A program made the translations under genes and the position numbers. 64,000 nt of DNA from Anabaena azotica FACHB-119 (GTDB taxonomy: Bacteria; Cyanobacteriota; Cyanobacteriia; Cyanobacteriales; Nostocaceae): NCBI RefSeq assembly GCF_014697625.1, contig NZ_JACJSG010000032.1:27503-91502 (forward strand). The letters run 5' to 3'. Shown here in pieces: positions 36,802 through 45,404 of this stretch. Under the pieces are notes generated by a model. The model did not search any database. It was not told where the DNA came from and saw only the letters and a program-made list of their open reading frames with translations. The stretch's first letter is position 1. Each line of letters starts with the position of its first letter.

Positions 36802-37986
36802 TCATCTCCCAAACATCCTTACCACTGACCACTGACTACTGACAAACTCAGCATCCTGTTCTAGCGGTATTAACTTACCATCTTTGGTTAATCTTAATTG
36901 CTGTCCGCGCCACTCAATTGTTCCACCGACAAGAGCAAAACACCAGATAACAAAGTGCAGTAAGTCCCACAAGGGAATTAGCCAGAAGTATTTTTTGGTA
37001 ACTACGTCATCAAGCACGATCGCTCCTACTAGCCAACCCATAACTAGCCGCATTGTCCAAACGATCGCTAGGTAACTCCAACCCAGTATAGAACCTTTTG
37101 TGATAATTACAAATAGCAAACTACTAACTGTACCATAGGTAAAAATTAGACCTAAATAGCCCCAAGTACGGGAAATTTTAATATTATGCGCCCAACGAAT
37201 CTGACGATGTAGGGAATTGGCAATGGTGCTATTGCCTAAGACGTGTTCAACTATATAATTAGACAGTATAACTTTGTAGCCTGCTTTGGCTGGTAAGTGA
37301 CCTAGCTGAAAATCATCTGCTAAATAATCAGCGATCGCTGCAAAGGAACCAATTTCTTCTAGTACAGATTTGCGAATGACAATTGTGGAACCAAAGGCAA
37401 ATTTTATAGGAGCCAATTGATTGCTGACTAACACACCTGCATGAAAATCTGTAGCGGTGGAGATTGCTTCTAGAATTGCGCCCCACCCTTCGGCGAGGGA
37501 ACGATATAAACAGGTAACAACACCTACGCTTTCATCTTGCAACGGTTGCACAACTGTTTGCAGATAATCTGCATTGACGTGAATATCACTATCGGCTATC
37601 AGCAGAATTTCATGTTTAGCTTGGGCTAAGGCGTTGGCTAGATTACTTACTTTTAAGTTAGCCCCAATGACGCGATCGCTCACCACTAAACTTATATCTA
37701 CATTGGGAAATTGTTGGATGACTTTTTCCACAACTTCTATGATGGGGTCTTGGCGATCGCGCACACAAAAAATGATTTGAAAGTTGGGGTAATCTTGCAG
37801 GCAGAAGGAAACTAGGTTATTGTTAGCATCACTATCTAGCCCACACAGTGGTTTTAAAATAGTCACAGGTGGATGAAACTCATGATTTATGGTGTGGGGC
37901 TGACGCGAAAAAGCGATCGCTGCATAAATTGCGTAACAGTAATAGATAGTAGCTGATAAGCATAAGCACCCCAGCAGCCAAATCAT
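36802..37986 (-). CDS. hpnI: HpnI-type glycosyltransferase (hopanoid glucosamine pathway)
   Basis: This 394-residue GT2-fold enzyme resembles ceramide glucosyltransferases and HpnI, which adds N-acetylglucosamine to bacteriohopanetetrol. It has an N-terminal membrane helix, VTILKPLCGLDSD, the DxD-like ADSDIHV, and ADDFQLGHLP. HRQIRWAHNIK stands for the (Q/R)xxRW motif. Three C-terminal membrane helices follow. RBS GAGGAAAA precedes the ATG. The last dozen residues (SSQWSVVRMFGR) are encoded by simple repeat sequence and look non-native. The hpnK gene nearby supports the pathway call. Confidence 0.88.
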   Translation of the reverse strand: MIWLLGCLCLSATIYYCYAIYAAIAFSRQPHTINHEFHPPVTILKPLCGLDSDANNNLVSFCLQDYPNFQIIFCVRDRQDPIIEVVEKVIQQFPNVDISLVVSDRVIGANLKVSNLANALAQAKHEILLIADSDIHVNADYLQTVVQPLQDESVGVVTCLYRSLAEGWGAILEAISTATDFHAGVLVSNQLAPIKFAFGSTIVIRKSVLEEIGSFAAIADYLADDFQLGHLPAKAGYKVILSNYIVEHVLGNSTIANSLHRQIRWAHNIKISRTWGYLGLIFTYGTVSSLLFVIITKGSILGWSYLAIVWTMRLVMGWLVGAIVLDDVVTKKYFWLIPLWDLLHFVIWCFALVGGTIEWRGQQLRLTKDGKLIPLEQDAEFVSSQWSVVRMFGR

Positions 37987-38396
37987 ACTTTTCCTCTATC
38001 GAAATTAATCTCCATTTGTATCACTTAATCACCTATGTTTTTCAAGCATTAATTCTCTATTTTTGTCAACCTATTTTTTAAATTTTCACAAATTAAAAAT
38101 TTCCTTTATCATAGGTGTCTCATTTGATTTTTGAACATATTTTATTACATATCTATTCCCTGCTATCTGTTACCTAATACGCAAATCGGTTTAGCCATCA
38201 AAGCAGATTACTATATATTGAGAATATATAATATTTTTACTGATTATCTCTATATCAATTATGAATATTTTTGGAAAAATTTTATGACTTTTAGTTGACA
38301 AAGTTATGACTAAGGGATGATATATGTAATGATTTATTAATATTAATGGTTTTTCATGTCCTAGCGTAGGAATTCATTGCTGGTTAAACTATTGTT
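37987..38396. other. Divergent promoter region between hpnI and the ABC exporter
   Basis: This 410-base, very A+T-rich intergenic region separates two divergent genes. Several TATATA-like blocks (38208-38240) could be -10 elements, but I cannot fix a start site. No repeat family and no small gene are seen. Confidence 0.45.
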
Positions 38397-40073
38397 ATGA
38401 AACTGATTTACTTACTTCTACGTTCTTCTTGGGGAATGGTGGCGATCGCAATTGGTACAGGTTTCCTAAGTGGAGGTAGTAGTGCTGCACTAATTGCTTT
38501 AATTAGCAGTGCTAGTGCAGGTAGCAACAAGACATCATTAACATACATAGTATGGGCTTTTCTGGGACTGGTGATAGTCGGACTCATCACTAGCATCACT
38601 TCTCAAGTAATGCTAGTGCGCTTGTCTCAAGATGCAGTTTCCCAATTGCGGATGCGTTTGAGTCGGCAAATACTTACTTCTGAATTAACTCATCTAGAGC
38701 AGCTGGGCAATCCTCGACTATTGGCAATTTTAACAGAAGATGTCCAGACAGTAGCTAATGCAGTGTATGTGATGCCTTTTTTGTGCATTGATTTAGCGAT
38801 CGTCTTGGGATGTTTAGTATATATCACTTGGTTATCTTGGTTAGTATTATTGATTCTTTGCGGTTTAATTGTAGTCGGAATAGGCAGTTGTCAATGGTTA
38901 ATCAGCAAAGGGGAAAAATTACTAGCACTAGCTCGTGATGACCAAGATATACTATTTAAGCATTTTCAAACCGTCACCGCCGGAGTGAAAGAACTCAAAC
39001 TTAACTATCAACGCCGTCAAGGATTTTTGGAAAGAAATTTGCAACCAACAGTAGCCAAATTTCGCCGACATAACGTCGATGGTTTAACTTTATTTGCTGC
39101 TACAACTAGCTGGGGGAGGTTGATATTTTTCTTCGCGATGGGTTTTCTCCTATTCGCACTCCCTAAAATATTGACAATTAATCCTCAAACAATCTCTAGC
39201 TACATTCTCACATTTACTTATTTGATGTTACCAATGGACAACATCATCAATAATCTTCCCCAAATTAGTAAAGCCAATATCGCTCTGCAAAAGATAGAAT
39301 CTTTAGGTTTATCTCTAGCTAGCCGTGCAGAAGTCTCGAATGTACCACCACCTTTAAATACTTCCTGGCAGATTTTAGACTTTCAAGGAGTAACTCACAC
39401 CTATCATCAAGAACAGGAAGACCAAAGCTTTATCCTCGGCCCCATCGACTTAAGACTACACCCTCAAGAACTCATATTTATAGTAGGTGGAAATGGCAGT
39501 GGTAAATCTACTCTAGCCAAATTAATTACCGGACTCTACATTCCTGAAAGAGGGAGAATTGTATTTGACGAAGAACTAATTACCGACGAGAATCGAGAAT
39601 GGTATCGGCAGCATTTCGCAGTCGTATTTTCCGACTTTTATTTATTTGATGAACTTTTAGGTATAGGAAATAGTGATTTAGATAGTCTAGCTGAAAGTTA
39701 CCTTAAGCAACTCCAGTTAGATCATAAAGTGAAAATTGACAATGGCAGACTTTCAACTACGGCTCTTTCTCAAGGACAACGTAAACGCCTAGCTTTACTC
39801 ACAGCATATTTAGAAGATAGACCAATTTATCTATTTGATGAATGGGCATCTGATCAAGACCCATTATTTAAGGATTTCTTCTACACACAGTTACTACCAC
39901 AATTGAGAAATAAAGGTAAAACCGTGCTAGTCATTAGTCACGACGATCGCTATTTTCACCTAGCAGACCGCATCATCAAACTAGACTACGGCAAAATTGA
40001 CTACTGGGGGATAGGGGACAGGGGACAGTGGACAGGGGACAGTGGACAGTGGACAGTGGACAGGGGACAGTGA
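38397..40073 (+). CDS. Cyclic-peptide-export-type ABC transporter (fused permease-ATPase)
   Basis: This 558-residue half-transporter has six membrane helices in residues 10-310 and an ATPase domain with Walker A GGNGSGKST, Walker B PIYLFDEWASDQD and signature LSQGQRKRLAL. The DEWASDQDP form of Walker B is characteristic of the PvdE/SyrD-like cyclic peptide exporter family. The last 20 residues are Gly/Gln/Trp-rich and come from a GGACAGT tandem repeat that runs into the gene, so the native stop has probably been lost. It sits between hpnI and hpnK on the opposite strand. A lipid or glycolipid cargo is conceivable. Confidence 0.88.
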   Translation: MKLIYLLLRSSWGMVAIAIGTGFLSGGSSAALIALISSASAGSNKTSLTYIVWAFLGLVIVGLITSITSQVMLVRLSQDAVSQLRMRLSRQILTSELTHLEQLGNPRLLAILTEDVQTVANAVYVMPFLCIDLAIVLGCLVYITWLSWLVLLILCGLIVVGIGSCQWLISKGEKLLALARDDQDILFKHFQTVTAGVKELKLNYQRRQGFLERNLQPTVAKFRRHNVDGLTLFAATTSWGRLIFFFAMGFLLFALPKILTINPQTISSYILTFTYLMLPMDNIINNLPQISKANIALQKIESLGLSLASRAEVSNVPPPLNTSWQILDFQGVTHTYHQEQEDQSFILGPIDLRLHPQELIFIVGGNGSGKSTLAKLITGLYIPERGRIVFDEELITDENREWYRQHFAVVFSDFYLFDELLGIGNSDLDSLAESYLKQLQLDHKVKIDNGRLSTTALSQGQRKRLALLTAYLEDRPIYLFDEWASDQDPLFKDFFYTQLLPQLRNKGKTVLVISHDDRYFHLADRIIKLDYGKIDYWGIGDRGQWTGDSGQWTVDRGQ

Positions 40074-40118
40074 ACAGTGGACAGTGAACAGTGGATAGTG
40101 AACAGTGGACAATGAAAA
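40010..40118. repeat. GGACAGT-type tandem repeat overlapping the 3' end of the ABC gene
   Basis: About 110 bases of 7-mers GGACAGT, GGACAGG and GAACAGT. The first 60 bases are translated as the tail of the exporter. Past the stop codon at 40071-40073 the pattern continues to about 40118. Confidence 0.9.
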
Positions 40119-40147
40119 TACAGCAGTTTCGCTATTCGTGAAATACT

Positions 40148-40175
40148 GTAGAGACGTTACATGTAACGTCTCTAC
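40148..40175. repeat. Perfect 28-bp palindrome, copy 1
   Basis: GTAGAGACGTTACA is followed directly by its exact inverse, with no spacer. Its sister with GC in place of AC is at 61996-62023. In RNA it would form a perfect stem; as DNA it is a two-fold symmetrical site. Confidence 0.9.
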
Positions 40176-40223
40176 ATGATTTTGGGTTTTAAGCTTGTAC
40201 CTCATTTACCCAAAATATGCTGT

Positions 40224-40371
40224 AACTTGGTAACTGATAACTGATAACTGACAACTGATAACTGACAACTGATAACTGACAACTGATAACTGATAACTGA
40301 TAACTGATAACTGATAACTGATAACTGTCAACTGTCAACTGATAACTGTCAACTGTCAACTGTCAACCGTC
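40224..40371. repeat. AACTGATA/AACTGACA tandem repeat overlapping the 3' end of hpnK
   Basis: Seven-base units AACTGAT, AACTGAC and AACTGTC are repeated about twenty times. The hpnK stop codon (40349-40351 on the minus strand) lies inside the array. Confidence 0.9.
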
Positions 40372-41248
40372 CCCTCGCACTAACCAACTCAAAACCATTT
40401 GCAGTCAATAACTCGCGTACTTGCTGACTCAACAGGGCGGCTAGTTCCGCTTCACCTGCTCCTGGTGGGCCGTTTAGTGGCTCTCCATCTGGAAATGCTG
40501 CGGGATGGCAATAAATCTCTATCAAATTTGCTTGAATCTGCGGTATTAAACCCAACAAATATTCCTCCGTAACATTCCCAGTTTGCAATAACCCGTAAAC
40601 TCTCTGGGCAAAACTAATACCGTGGGATGTCAGCATTGTCTCACCATAACGACGCAGCGCTCCAAAGACCAATGACCAGAGTAATTTAGTCAGCAAGTTT
40701 TGACGGTTCAGCTTGAGATTCTTGCTTAGTTCTTCAGCAGGTAGGCGGATGAAGCGAATCTTAAACTCCTGCGCCAATTCCACCAGAATTTGCAAGACAA
40801 CTGGGTGGACGTGCAGGTGTAAATGACCATCTACATGAGAAAGGGGTAGTCCTGAAGCTTGAAACTTAGTTAACTGGGCGCGGATTTCTTGACGCAGTTC
40901 CCCACGGGTGGCAGGATGGAATTGGTATCGCAACCCTGCCAAAAAAGCACTGTCAGAAAAGTTACCTTGGGAGTCTACCAAATGAGGAATTTGTTCTGGT
41001 GGTAATACTGAACGACCACATACCAAAACTAGATGTAAACCAACGGCTAAATTAGGATGATTCTGTGCCAGAGCGATCGCTTCCAGGGCTGCATCCCCAG
41101 TTACCATTAAACTAGTACTGGTGAGTATCCCTTGCTGATGCGCTCGAATAATCCCTTGATTCACACCACCAGAAAAGCCGAAATCATCACCGTTAATGAT
41201 GGCGAAACGGCGGGGGGACTGGGGACTGGGGACTGGGGACTGGGTCAT
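40349..41248 (-). CDS. hpnK: HpnK-type YdjC/ChbG deacetylase (hopanoid-associated)
   Basis: HpnK deacetylates the N-acetylglucosamine attached to hopanoid by HpnI. The protein has the YdjC/ChbG features INGDDFGFSGGVNQGI and VDGHLHLHVHPVVL, with the catalytic Asp and the metal-binding His cluster. I take the ATG at 41248 (MTQSPVPSPQSPRR). The frame is open to a TTG at 41263, but the preceding residues add nothing. The N-terminal dozen residues are encoded by a GGGGACT tandem repeat, and the C-terminus (LTVDS) by another repeat. hpnI and hpnK have the same orientation but are interrupted by the exporter gene. Confidence 0.87.
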   Translation of the reverse strand: MTQSPVPSPQSPRRFAIINGDDFGFSGGVNQGIIRAHQQGILTSTSLMVTGDAALEAIALAQNHPNLAVGLHLVLVCGRSVLPPEQIPHLVDSQGNFSDSAFLAGLRYQFHPATRGELRQEIRAQLTKFQASGLPLSHVDGHLHLHVHPVVLQILVELAQEFKIRFIRLPAEELSKNLKLNRQNLLTKLLWSLVFGALRRYGETMLTSHGISFAQRVYGLLQTGNVTEEYLLGLIPQIQANLIEIYCHPAAFPDGEPLNGPPGAGEAELAALLSQQVRELLTANGFELVSARGRLTVDS

Positions 41249-41866
41249 AATTGTCTGAGCCAAGAAATATTTACGCCCTTTTAGTTAGTATCTTGGAATA
41301 ATATCAAACCAAACTTCTCGCCAGTAGCTTGAAAACCAATTCCCCGATATGCTGCTTGAGCGGCATAAATTAATGAAGTTTTATTAAGTAGGTAGAAATA
41401 TTTTAATATAAAGTGAGTTGTTCGTATTGTTGGCGCAACGTCTGTCTACGACAAGCTAAGTGTTCGCGTAGCGTCGCTTAGGGAACGAAACAGAGCGATT
41501 TATTGCTCTATTGCTGGGTTTAAAAGGACTAAAGTCCTTACTACAAACTTATATTTAGTTAAGTCTCTCTACTTACAACCCACGATATTCAGTAAAGATA
41601 AATTAATTTTTCATAATTGCACTTTGTTTTCACAACAAATTGTGCAGGTAGCGATCGCGATCGCCTAAAGTTTCACAGCATTTTACTCTATTTTCTTCTG
41701 GTAAGAGATATAGTTAGTTACGGGTGCTTACCAATTAAGTCATCAGGAACAAAAATCTTACATAAGCTTCAACCAGCCAAGCTAAGACAAAAGTTAGGAG
41801 ATGAGGCGGTAAGAGCATAAGCAAAAACGCTACCGACTACTAACTGAAACTTGAGGAGTATTAATT
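41249..41866. other. Intergenic region upstream of the polysaccharide deacetylase
   Basis: About 620 bases without a convincing gene. It contains the repeat phrase GTGTTCGCGTAGCGTC (about 41460) and the block GACTAAAGTCCTTACTACAAAC (about 41528-41549). That block recurs inverted at 55920-55938 and in variant form at about 49054-49077. A 67-residue frame at 41617-41820 has no start signal or protein-like composition and is rejected. Confidence 0.55.
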
Positions 41867-42778
41867 GTGTCTAATGAGAAATTGTTACAAACTATAAAAT
41901 TAGTTAGTGTTATTGGGATTACGGCTGGTGGTATTAGTTTAGGGCTACTCATACCCAAAATAGGCTTTGATCATTTGTCGCTAAGTAAACAGCCAATTGA
42001 TAGGCATAGCAAAGCCCATAACCAAGCAGTGACAAGTGCATCTGCACAAGCCGCAGCCCCAGTTATTAAAACCGAAATACCGAAACAATTTCAAGGGCAA
42101 ACCATTTATCAAGCCAAATTAAACCCTAATAACAAAGTTGTGGCTTTAACTTTTGATGATGGCCCAGGCCCAAAAAACACAGCCCAAGTATTAGAGATTT
42201 TAAAGAAAAATAATATTAAAGCAACATTCTTCATGGTGGGGATGATGGTTAAGAATTTTCCCCAAATTGCCAAGCAAGTTGCCGCAGATGGTCATGTTAT
42301 AGGTAATCATACTTGGCATCATTGGTATCGTCGTATGGATGTAGCCACAGCTGCTAGTGAAATTGAGCGCACAGCAGATATTATTTACAAGACGACAGGC
42401 GTGAAAACTACTCTGTTTCGTCCTCCTGGTGGTTTTTTACACAATGGATTAGCTGACTACGCCAAAAGCCAAAAGTATGCAATTATGATGTGGTCGGATG
42501 AGTCATCTGATACCCAGCGTCGCGAACAACCATCTGCTTTGGTCAAAAATGTGATTAAAGGTGTGAAACCGGGCGCAATTGTGCTAATGCACGATGGAGG
42601 AGGTAATCGTTCTCGCACTGTTCAGGCTTTACCACAAATTATTAGTGATTTCAAGGCACAAGGATATAAATTTGTCACTATACCTGAACTTTTGGAAATG
42701 CAGTCTCAGGAACAAAGTCTTGCAGTCGCATCACCTGTGACAACTAAGGCCAAACCAGAAAATCAGCCTAGTCATTAG
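41867..42778 (+). CDS. Polysaccharide deacetylase (NodB/CE4 family), membrane-anchored
   Basis: The 303-residue protein starts at GTG with GAGGAG eleven bases upstream. An N-terminal signal/anchor helix covers about residues 10-32. The CE4 domain has TFDDGP (95-100), HTWHH with His148 and His152, RPPGG, and a late LMHDGG. It probably acts on cell-wall or exported polysaccharide, such as peptidoglycan N-acetylglucosamine. A 60-residue Ala/Gln/Lys-rich linker lies between anchor and domain. It is monocistronic as far as I can see. Confidence 0.92.
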   Translation: MSNEKLLQTIKLVSVIGITAGGISLGLLIPKIGFDHLSLSKQPIDRHSKAHNQAVTSASAQAAAPVIKTEIPKQFQGQTIYQAKLNPNNKVVALTFDDGPGPKNTAQVLEILKKNNIKATFFMVGMMVKNFPQIAKQVAADGHVIGNHTWHHWYRRMDVATAASEIERTADIIYKTTGVKTTLFRPPGGFLHNGLADYAKSQKYAIMMWSDESSDTQRREQPSALVKNVIKGVKPGAIVLMHDGGGNRSRTVQALPQIISDFKAQGYKFVTIPELLEMQSQEQSLAVASPVTTKAKPENQPSH

Positions 42779-42880
42779 TAAAGAACTTACGCCTGAAAAG
42801 GGTTAACAATTCAAAATTCAAAATTCGTCTTGGAAAGTTTCCTACGGCGGGAAACCCGCCTACAGAACTTTCCGCAAAAT

Positions 42881-42945
42881 TCGCGCATTCAAGACATTTT
42901 GCCTACGGCACGCTACGCGAACAGTCGGGGATTTAAACCCCGACT
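42881..42945. repeat. Dispersed repeat family E, inverted copy
   Basis: The block TCGCGCATTCAAGACATTTT, GCCTACGGCACGCTACGCGA and the hairpin GTCGGGG...CCCCGAC is the reverse complement of 7577-7640. Confidence 0.75.
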
Positions 42946-43010
42946 GAAACTGATACTACGTATAGACGTAGGGGTCTTAAACCCTTTTAGTTACGATAAT
43001 TAAACTAACT

Positions 43011-43076
43011 GTAGGGTGCGTCAGCCCCAATAATTTCGTACAAATTCAAGAATTTTCCACATCTGACGCACCCTAC
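43011..43076. repeat. Dispersed inverted-repeat element, family C
   Basis: Ends GTAGGGTGCGTCAG and CTGACGCACCCTAC are exact inverses. The interior and even the left flank AAACTAACT are shared with 51480-51544. Confidence 0.85.
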
Positions 43077-43093
43077 TATTGTGCTGATACTGT

Positions 43094-43474
43094 AACGTGA
43101 GTTCGATGAACCTCACCCTCCCAACCTCCCTCTCCTTTTAGGAGCTACGGTGTACACACAAGTCGGAAAATTCCCTTTAGTACTTGGTTTCGTCATCTAG
43201 CTTTAGGTTGTGCGATCGCTCTCTCAAACCTGTCATTGCGAGGAGGAACGACGAAGCAATTGCAAAAACCACGGGATTATGTGATTACTTCGCTCCGCTC
43301 GTAATGACAATTTAAGGGGCTATAACGCCTGAAACCCTTGTATATAGTACTTGTGTGTACACCGTAGCCTTTTAGGAGAGGGAGGAGAAACGAAAAAATC
43401 CCCCTCTTACTCCCCTCTCCTCGTAGGAGAGGGGTTGGGGGTGAGGTCAAAACAACGCTTGTCGAACTCACGTT
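43094..43474. mobile_element. MITE-A copy interrupted by a 223-bp element
   Basis: This inverted MITE-A copy starts AACGTGAGTTCGATGAACC and ends GTCGAACTCACGTT. Removing the inserted element (223 bp) and one 11-bp duplication leaves exactly 147 bp, the length of the tandem copies at 13 kb. Confidence 0.9.
43145..43367. mobile_element. 223-bp element with perfect 19-bp inverted ends, nested in MITE-A
   Basis: Ends CTACGGTGTACACACAAGT and ACTTGTGTGTACACCGTAG are perfect inverses. It is flanked by CCTTTTAGGAG at 43134-43144 and 43368-43378. It contains GCGATCGC and a partial inverted repeat ACGAGCGGAGCGAAGTAATC-like segment but no gene. It must rely on a transposase elsewhere. Confidence 0.93.
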
Positions 43475-43649
43475 ACTGTAGGGTGTGTGACGCTGCGAAA
43501 ATATTTGAACGTAGTCATGAGACTTGTAGCGTCACGCACCAACTACCAATTGTGACACTTGCGTAAGTCCTGAAAATAAGAGGCTGGTGCAAGATATAAT
43601 CTGTACTGCTTTATACCCAAACTCAATAGACAACTTTGGTGCGTAAGCC

Positions 43650-45011
43650 TTAATTGACTAAAGATTCTATGGTATCAGCATCATTTGGTAAGGCGATCGT
43701 CAGTACTTCGCTACCTGTATCTGTGACTAAAACATCATCTTCAATGCGGATACCTCGGACATCGGCAAATTGTGCTAGGCGTTCCCAGTTAATTACATCT
43801 TGATATTTGGCACGATTTTCGGCATTGTTGAAAATTGCTGGGACTTGATAAAATCCGGGTTCAATTGTGACTAACATTCCTGATTTTAAAGGACGATTTA
43901 AACGCAAGTAACCTAAGCCGAAGCGATCGCTTCTATTCCTCCCTTCTTCATACCCTGCCAAATCTCCCAAATCTTCCATATCATGCACATCTAACCCCAA
44001 TAAATGACCGATCCCGTGAGGGAAAAATAAAGCATGGGCATCAATTTCTACCAAGTCTTGGGGGTTGCCTTGCAAAATGCCTAAATCAACTAAACCCTCA
44101 GCTATGACTGTCGCCGCCAACAGATGAAGATCCCTATATTCCACACCAGGGCTGATTTTGGCAATGCAGGCATCATGGGCTGCTAGCACCACATCATAAA
44201 TGTCGCGTTGTGTTGGGGAAAATTTACCCGCAACAGGCCAAGTGCGGGTAACATCTGCTGCCCAACCTGTTGCTGTTTCGCCACCAACATCAGCCAATAA
44301 TAAATCCCCTGGTTGCAGAGGGTGGTGATATTGTTCGTTATGCAGAACTTCGCCGTGGACTGTGACGATGCTATTGTATGAGGTTGTCATGTTGTGGGCG
44401 ATGAAAACGCTTTCCATCGCTGCCCGGACTTCTGCCTCGATTTTGGCGTTGGCTGTGGCTTTCATGCCTGCTTTGTGGGCGGCTACAGTCACATCTGCTG
44501 CTTTGCGTAACTCAGCTAATGCCCCTGTGTCGTGGGTAAGGCGTAAGCTGATAATTGCTTTGGCTAATTCCTTATCTATGCCATCCAAGTCGTAGGGTGA
44601 AGATATGGTTCTTTGCAACACTTGTGACTGTACAAGGGTCGTCCGATAATTTTGGACGGGGATTGATGCGGCATTGCTGCCCCGATGTTTTAATTCAGAC
44701 ATGGTTCTGGCGGAGTCTGCGCCAATTTGGGCGGCAATTTCTTCACGTTTGGGCATTTCTCCATGCCAAAGGGCGCTGCCGGGTGTGGGATCATCAATGA
44801 ATAGTTCTAACTTACCTGCTTCCAGGCGAATGGCGGCATGAGGTAAGGGTAAGCCGGCAAAATAGAGGAAGTGACTGCTGGCACGAAACGGATAAATATT
44901 GGCGGGAAAGTTGCGGGGAGTGTCGCTACCAGACCAGAGAATTACCGGGAAATCAATTAGGCTGGCTAGTTTTTGGCGGCGATCGCGTAAAGTATTAGCT
45001 AGGGAAGTCAT
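43650..45011 (-). CDS. pepP: Xaa-Pro aminopeptidase (aminopeptidase P, M24B)
   Basis: The 453-residue protein is a pita-bread metallopeptidase that removes an N-terminal residue preceding proline. Metal ligands appear in LLADVGGETATGWAADVTRTWP (two Asp), FFPHGIGHLLGLDVHD (His), MLVTIEPGFY (Glu), and RIEDDVLVT (Glu). The N-terminal domain FPANIYPFRASSHFLYFAG is as in PepP. Start ATG and length fit. It is probably monocistronic or followed by nothing; the acidic lipoprotein lies 49 bases upstream on the same strand. Confidence 0.94.
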   Translation of the reverse strand: MTSLANTLRDRRQKLASLIDFPVILWSGSDTPRNFPANIYPFRASSHFLYFAGLPLPHAAIRLEAGKLELFIDDPTPGSALWHGEMPKREEIAAQIGADSARTMSELKHRGSNAASIPVQNYRTTLVQSQVLQRTISSPYDLDGIDKELAKAIISLRLTHDTGALAELRKAADVTVAAHKAGMKATANAKIEAEVRAAMESVFIAHNMTTSYNSIVTVHGEVLHNEQYHHPLQPGDLLLADVGGETATGWAADVTRTWPVAGKFSPTQRDIYDVVLAAHDACIAKISPGVEYRDLHLLAATVIAEGLVDLGILQGNPQDLVEIDAHALFFPHGIGHLLGLDVHDMEDLGDLAGYEEGRNRSDRFGLGYLRLNRPLKSGMLVTIEPGFYQVPAIFNNAENRAKYQDVINWERLAQFADVRGIRIEDDVLVTDTGSEVLTIALPNDADTIESLVN

Positions 45012-45060
45012 AGTAGGATTGTAGGGGTTTAGGGTTTAGGCGATCGCAGGTTTAGAAACA

Positions 45061-45306
45061 TTAATCTTTATCATCTTTATCATCATCCTGATTGTCCTTT
45101 TCTTGCTCTTTATCATCATCGTCATCGTCATTTTGCTTATTTGGTGCTTCTGGTTGCGCTACTGGTGGTTGTACTTCCGGGGGAGTTGATGGTAATTTTT
45201 GTTCAGCACTACAACCAACTAAACCGACAAAAATTAATCCTGTATGGAAGGTAGCAAAGATGCTTTTGATGATTTGGAGTTGCAAATTACCTTTGGCGTT
45301 GAACAT
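45061..45306 (-). CDS. Small lipoprotein with acidic Asp-rich tail
   Basis: The 81-residue frame has a hydrophobic N-terminal stretch and the lipobox LVGCSA at about residues 29-34. The mature part is Pro/Gln-rich followed by an Asp/Lys/Glu tail (DDDDDD, then DDDKDDKD). This is the plan of a lipoprotein anchored in a membrane with a charged, disordered, possibly cation-binding tail. The N-terminal segment before the signal is longer than usual, so an internal start is possible. No function is assigned. Confidence 0.65.
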   Translation of the reverse strand: MFNAKGNLQLQIIKSIFATFHTGLIFVGLVGCSAEQKLPSTPPEVQPPVAQPEAPNKQNDDDDDDKEQEKDNQDDDKDDKD

Positions 45307-45404
45307 TGACTCAGGGTTCTACAAATAGTTTACTAATCTCTAAGGTACTGCATTGCCTTTGATTCATTTTTAATAAAACTTACTTTTCTAATTACGAATT
45401 ATAC

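Larger units (their letters stand above)
42779..43649. other. Repeat-dense non-coding region
   Basis: This 870-base stretch contains, in order, a GGCGGGAAACCCGCC hairpin (42847-42861), a family E copy, a family C copy, and a MITE-A interrupted by another element. Next is a GTGTGTGACGCT...AGCGTCACGCACC hairpin (about 43484-43540), then a family F end fragment. No gene is supported. Confidence 0.7.

Noticed and set aside
40224..40371. Regular repeats that could suggest a CRISPR array
   Set aside because: The units are contiguous 7-mers without unique spacers, and no cas gene is near. The same holds for 9411-9510 and 24584-24660.
41617..41820. 67-residue plus-strand frame
   Set aside because: It lies in a repeat-rich leader, lacks a ribosome site, and has no protein-like pattern.
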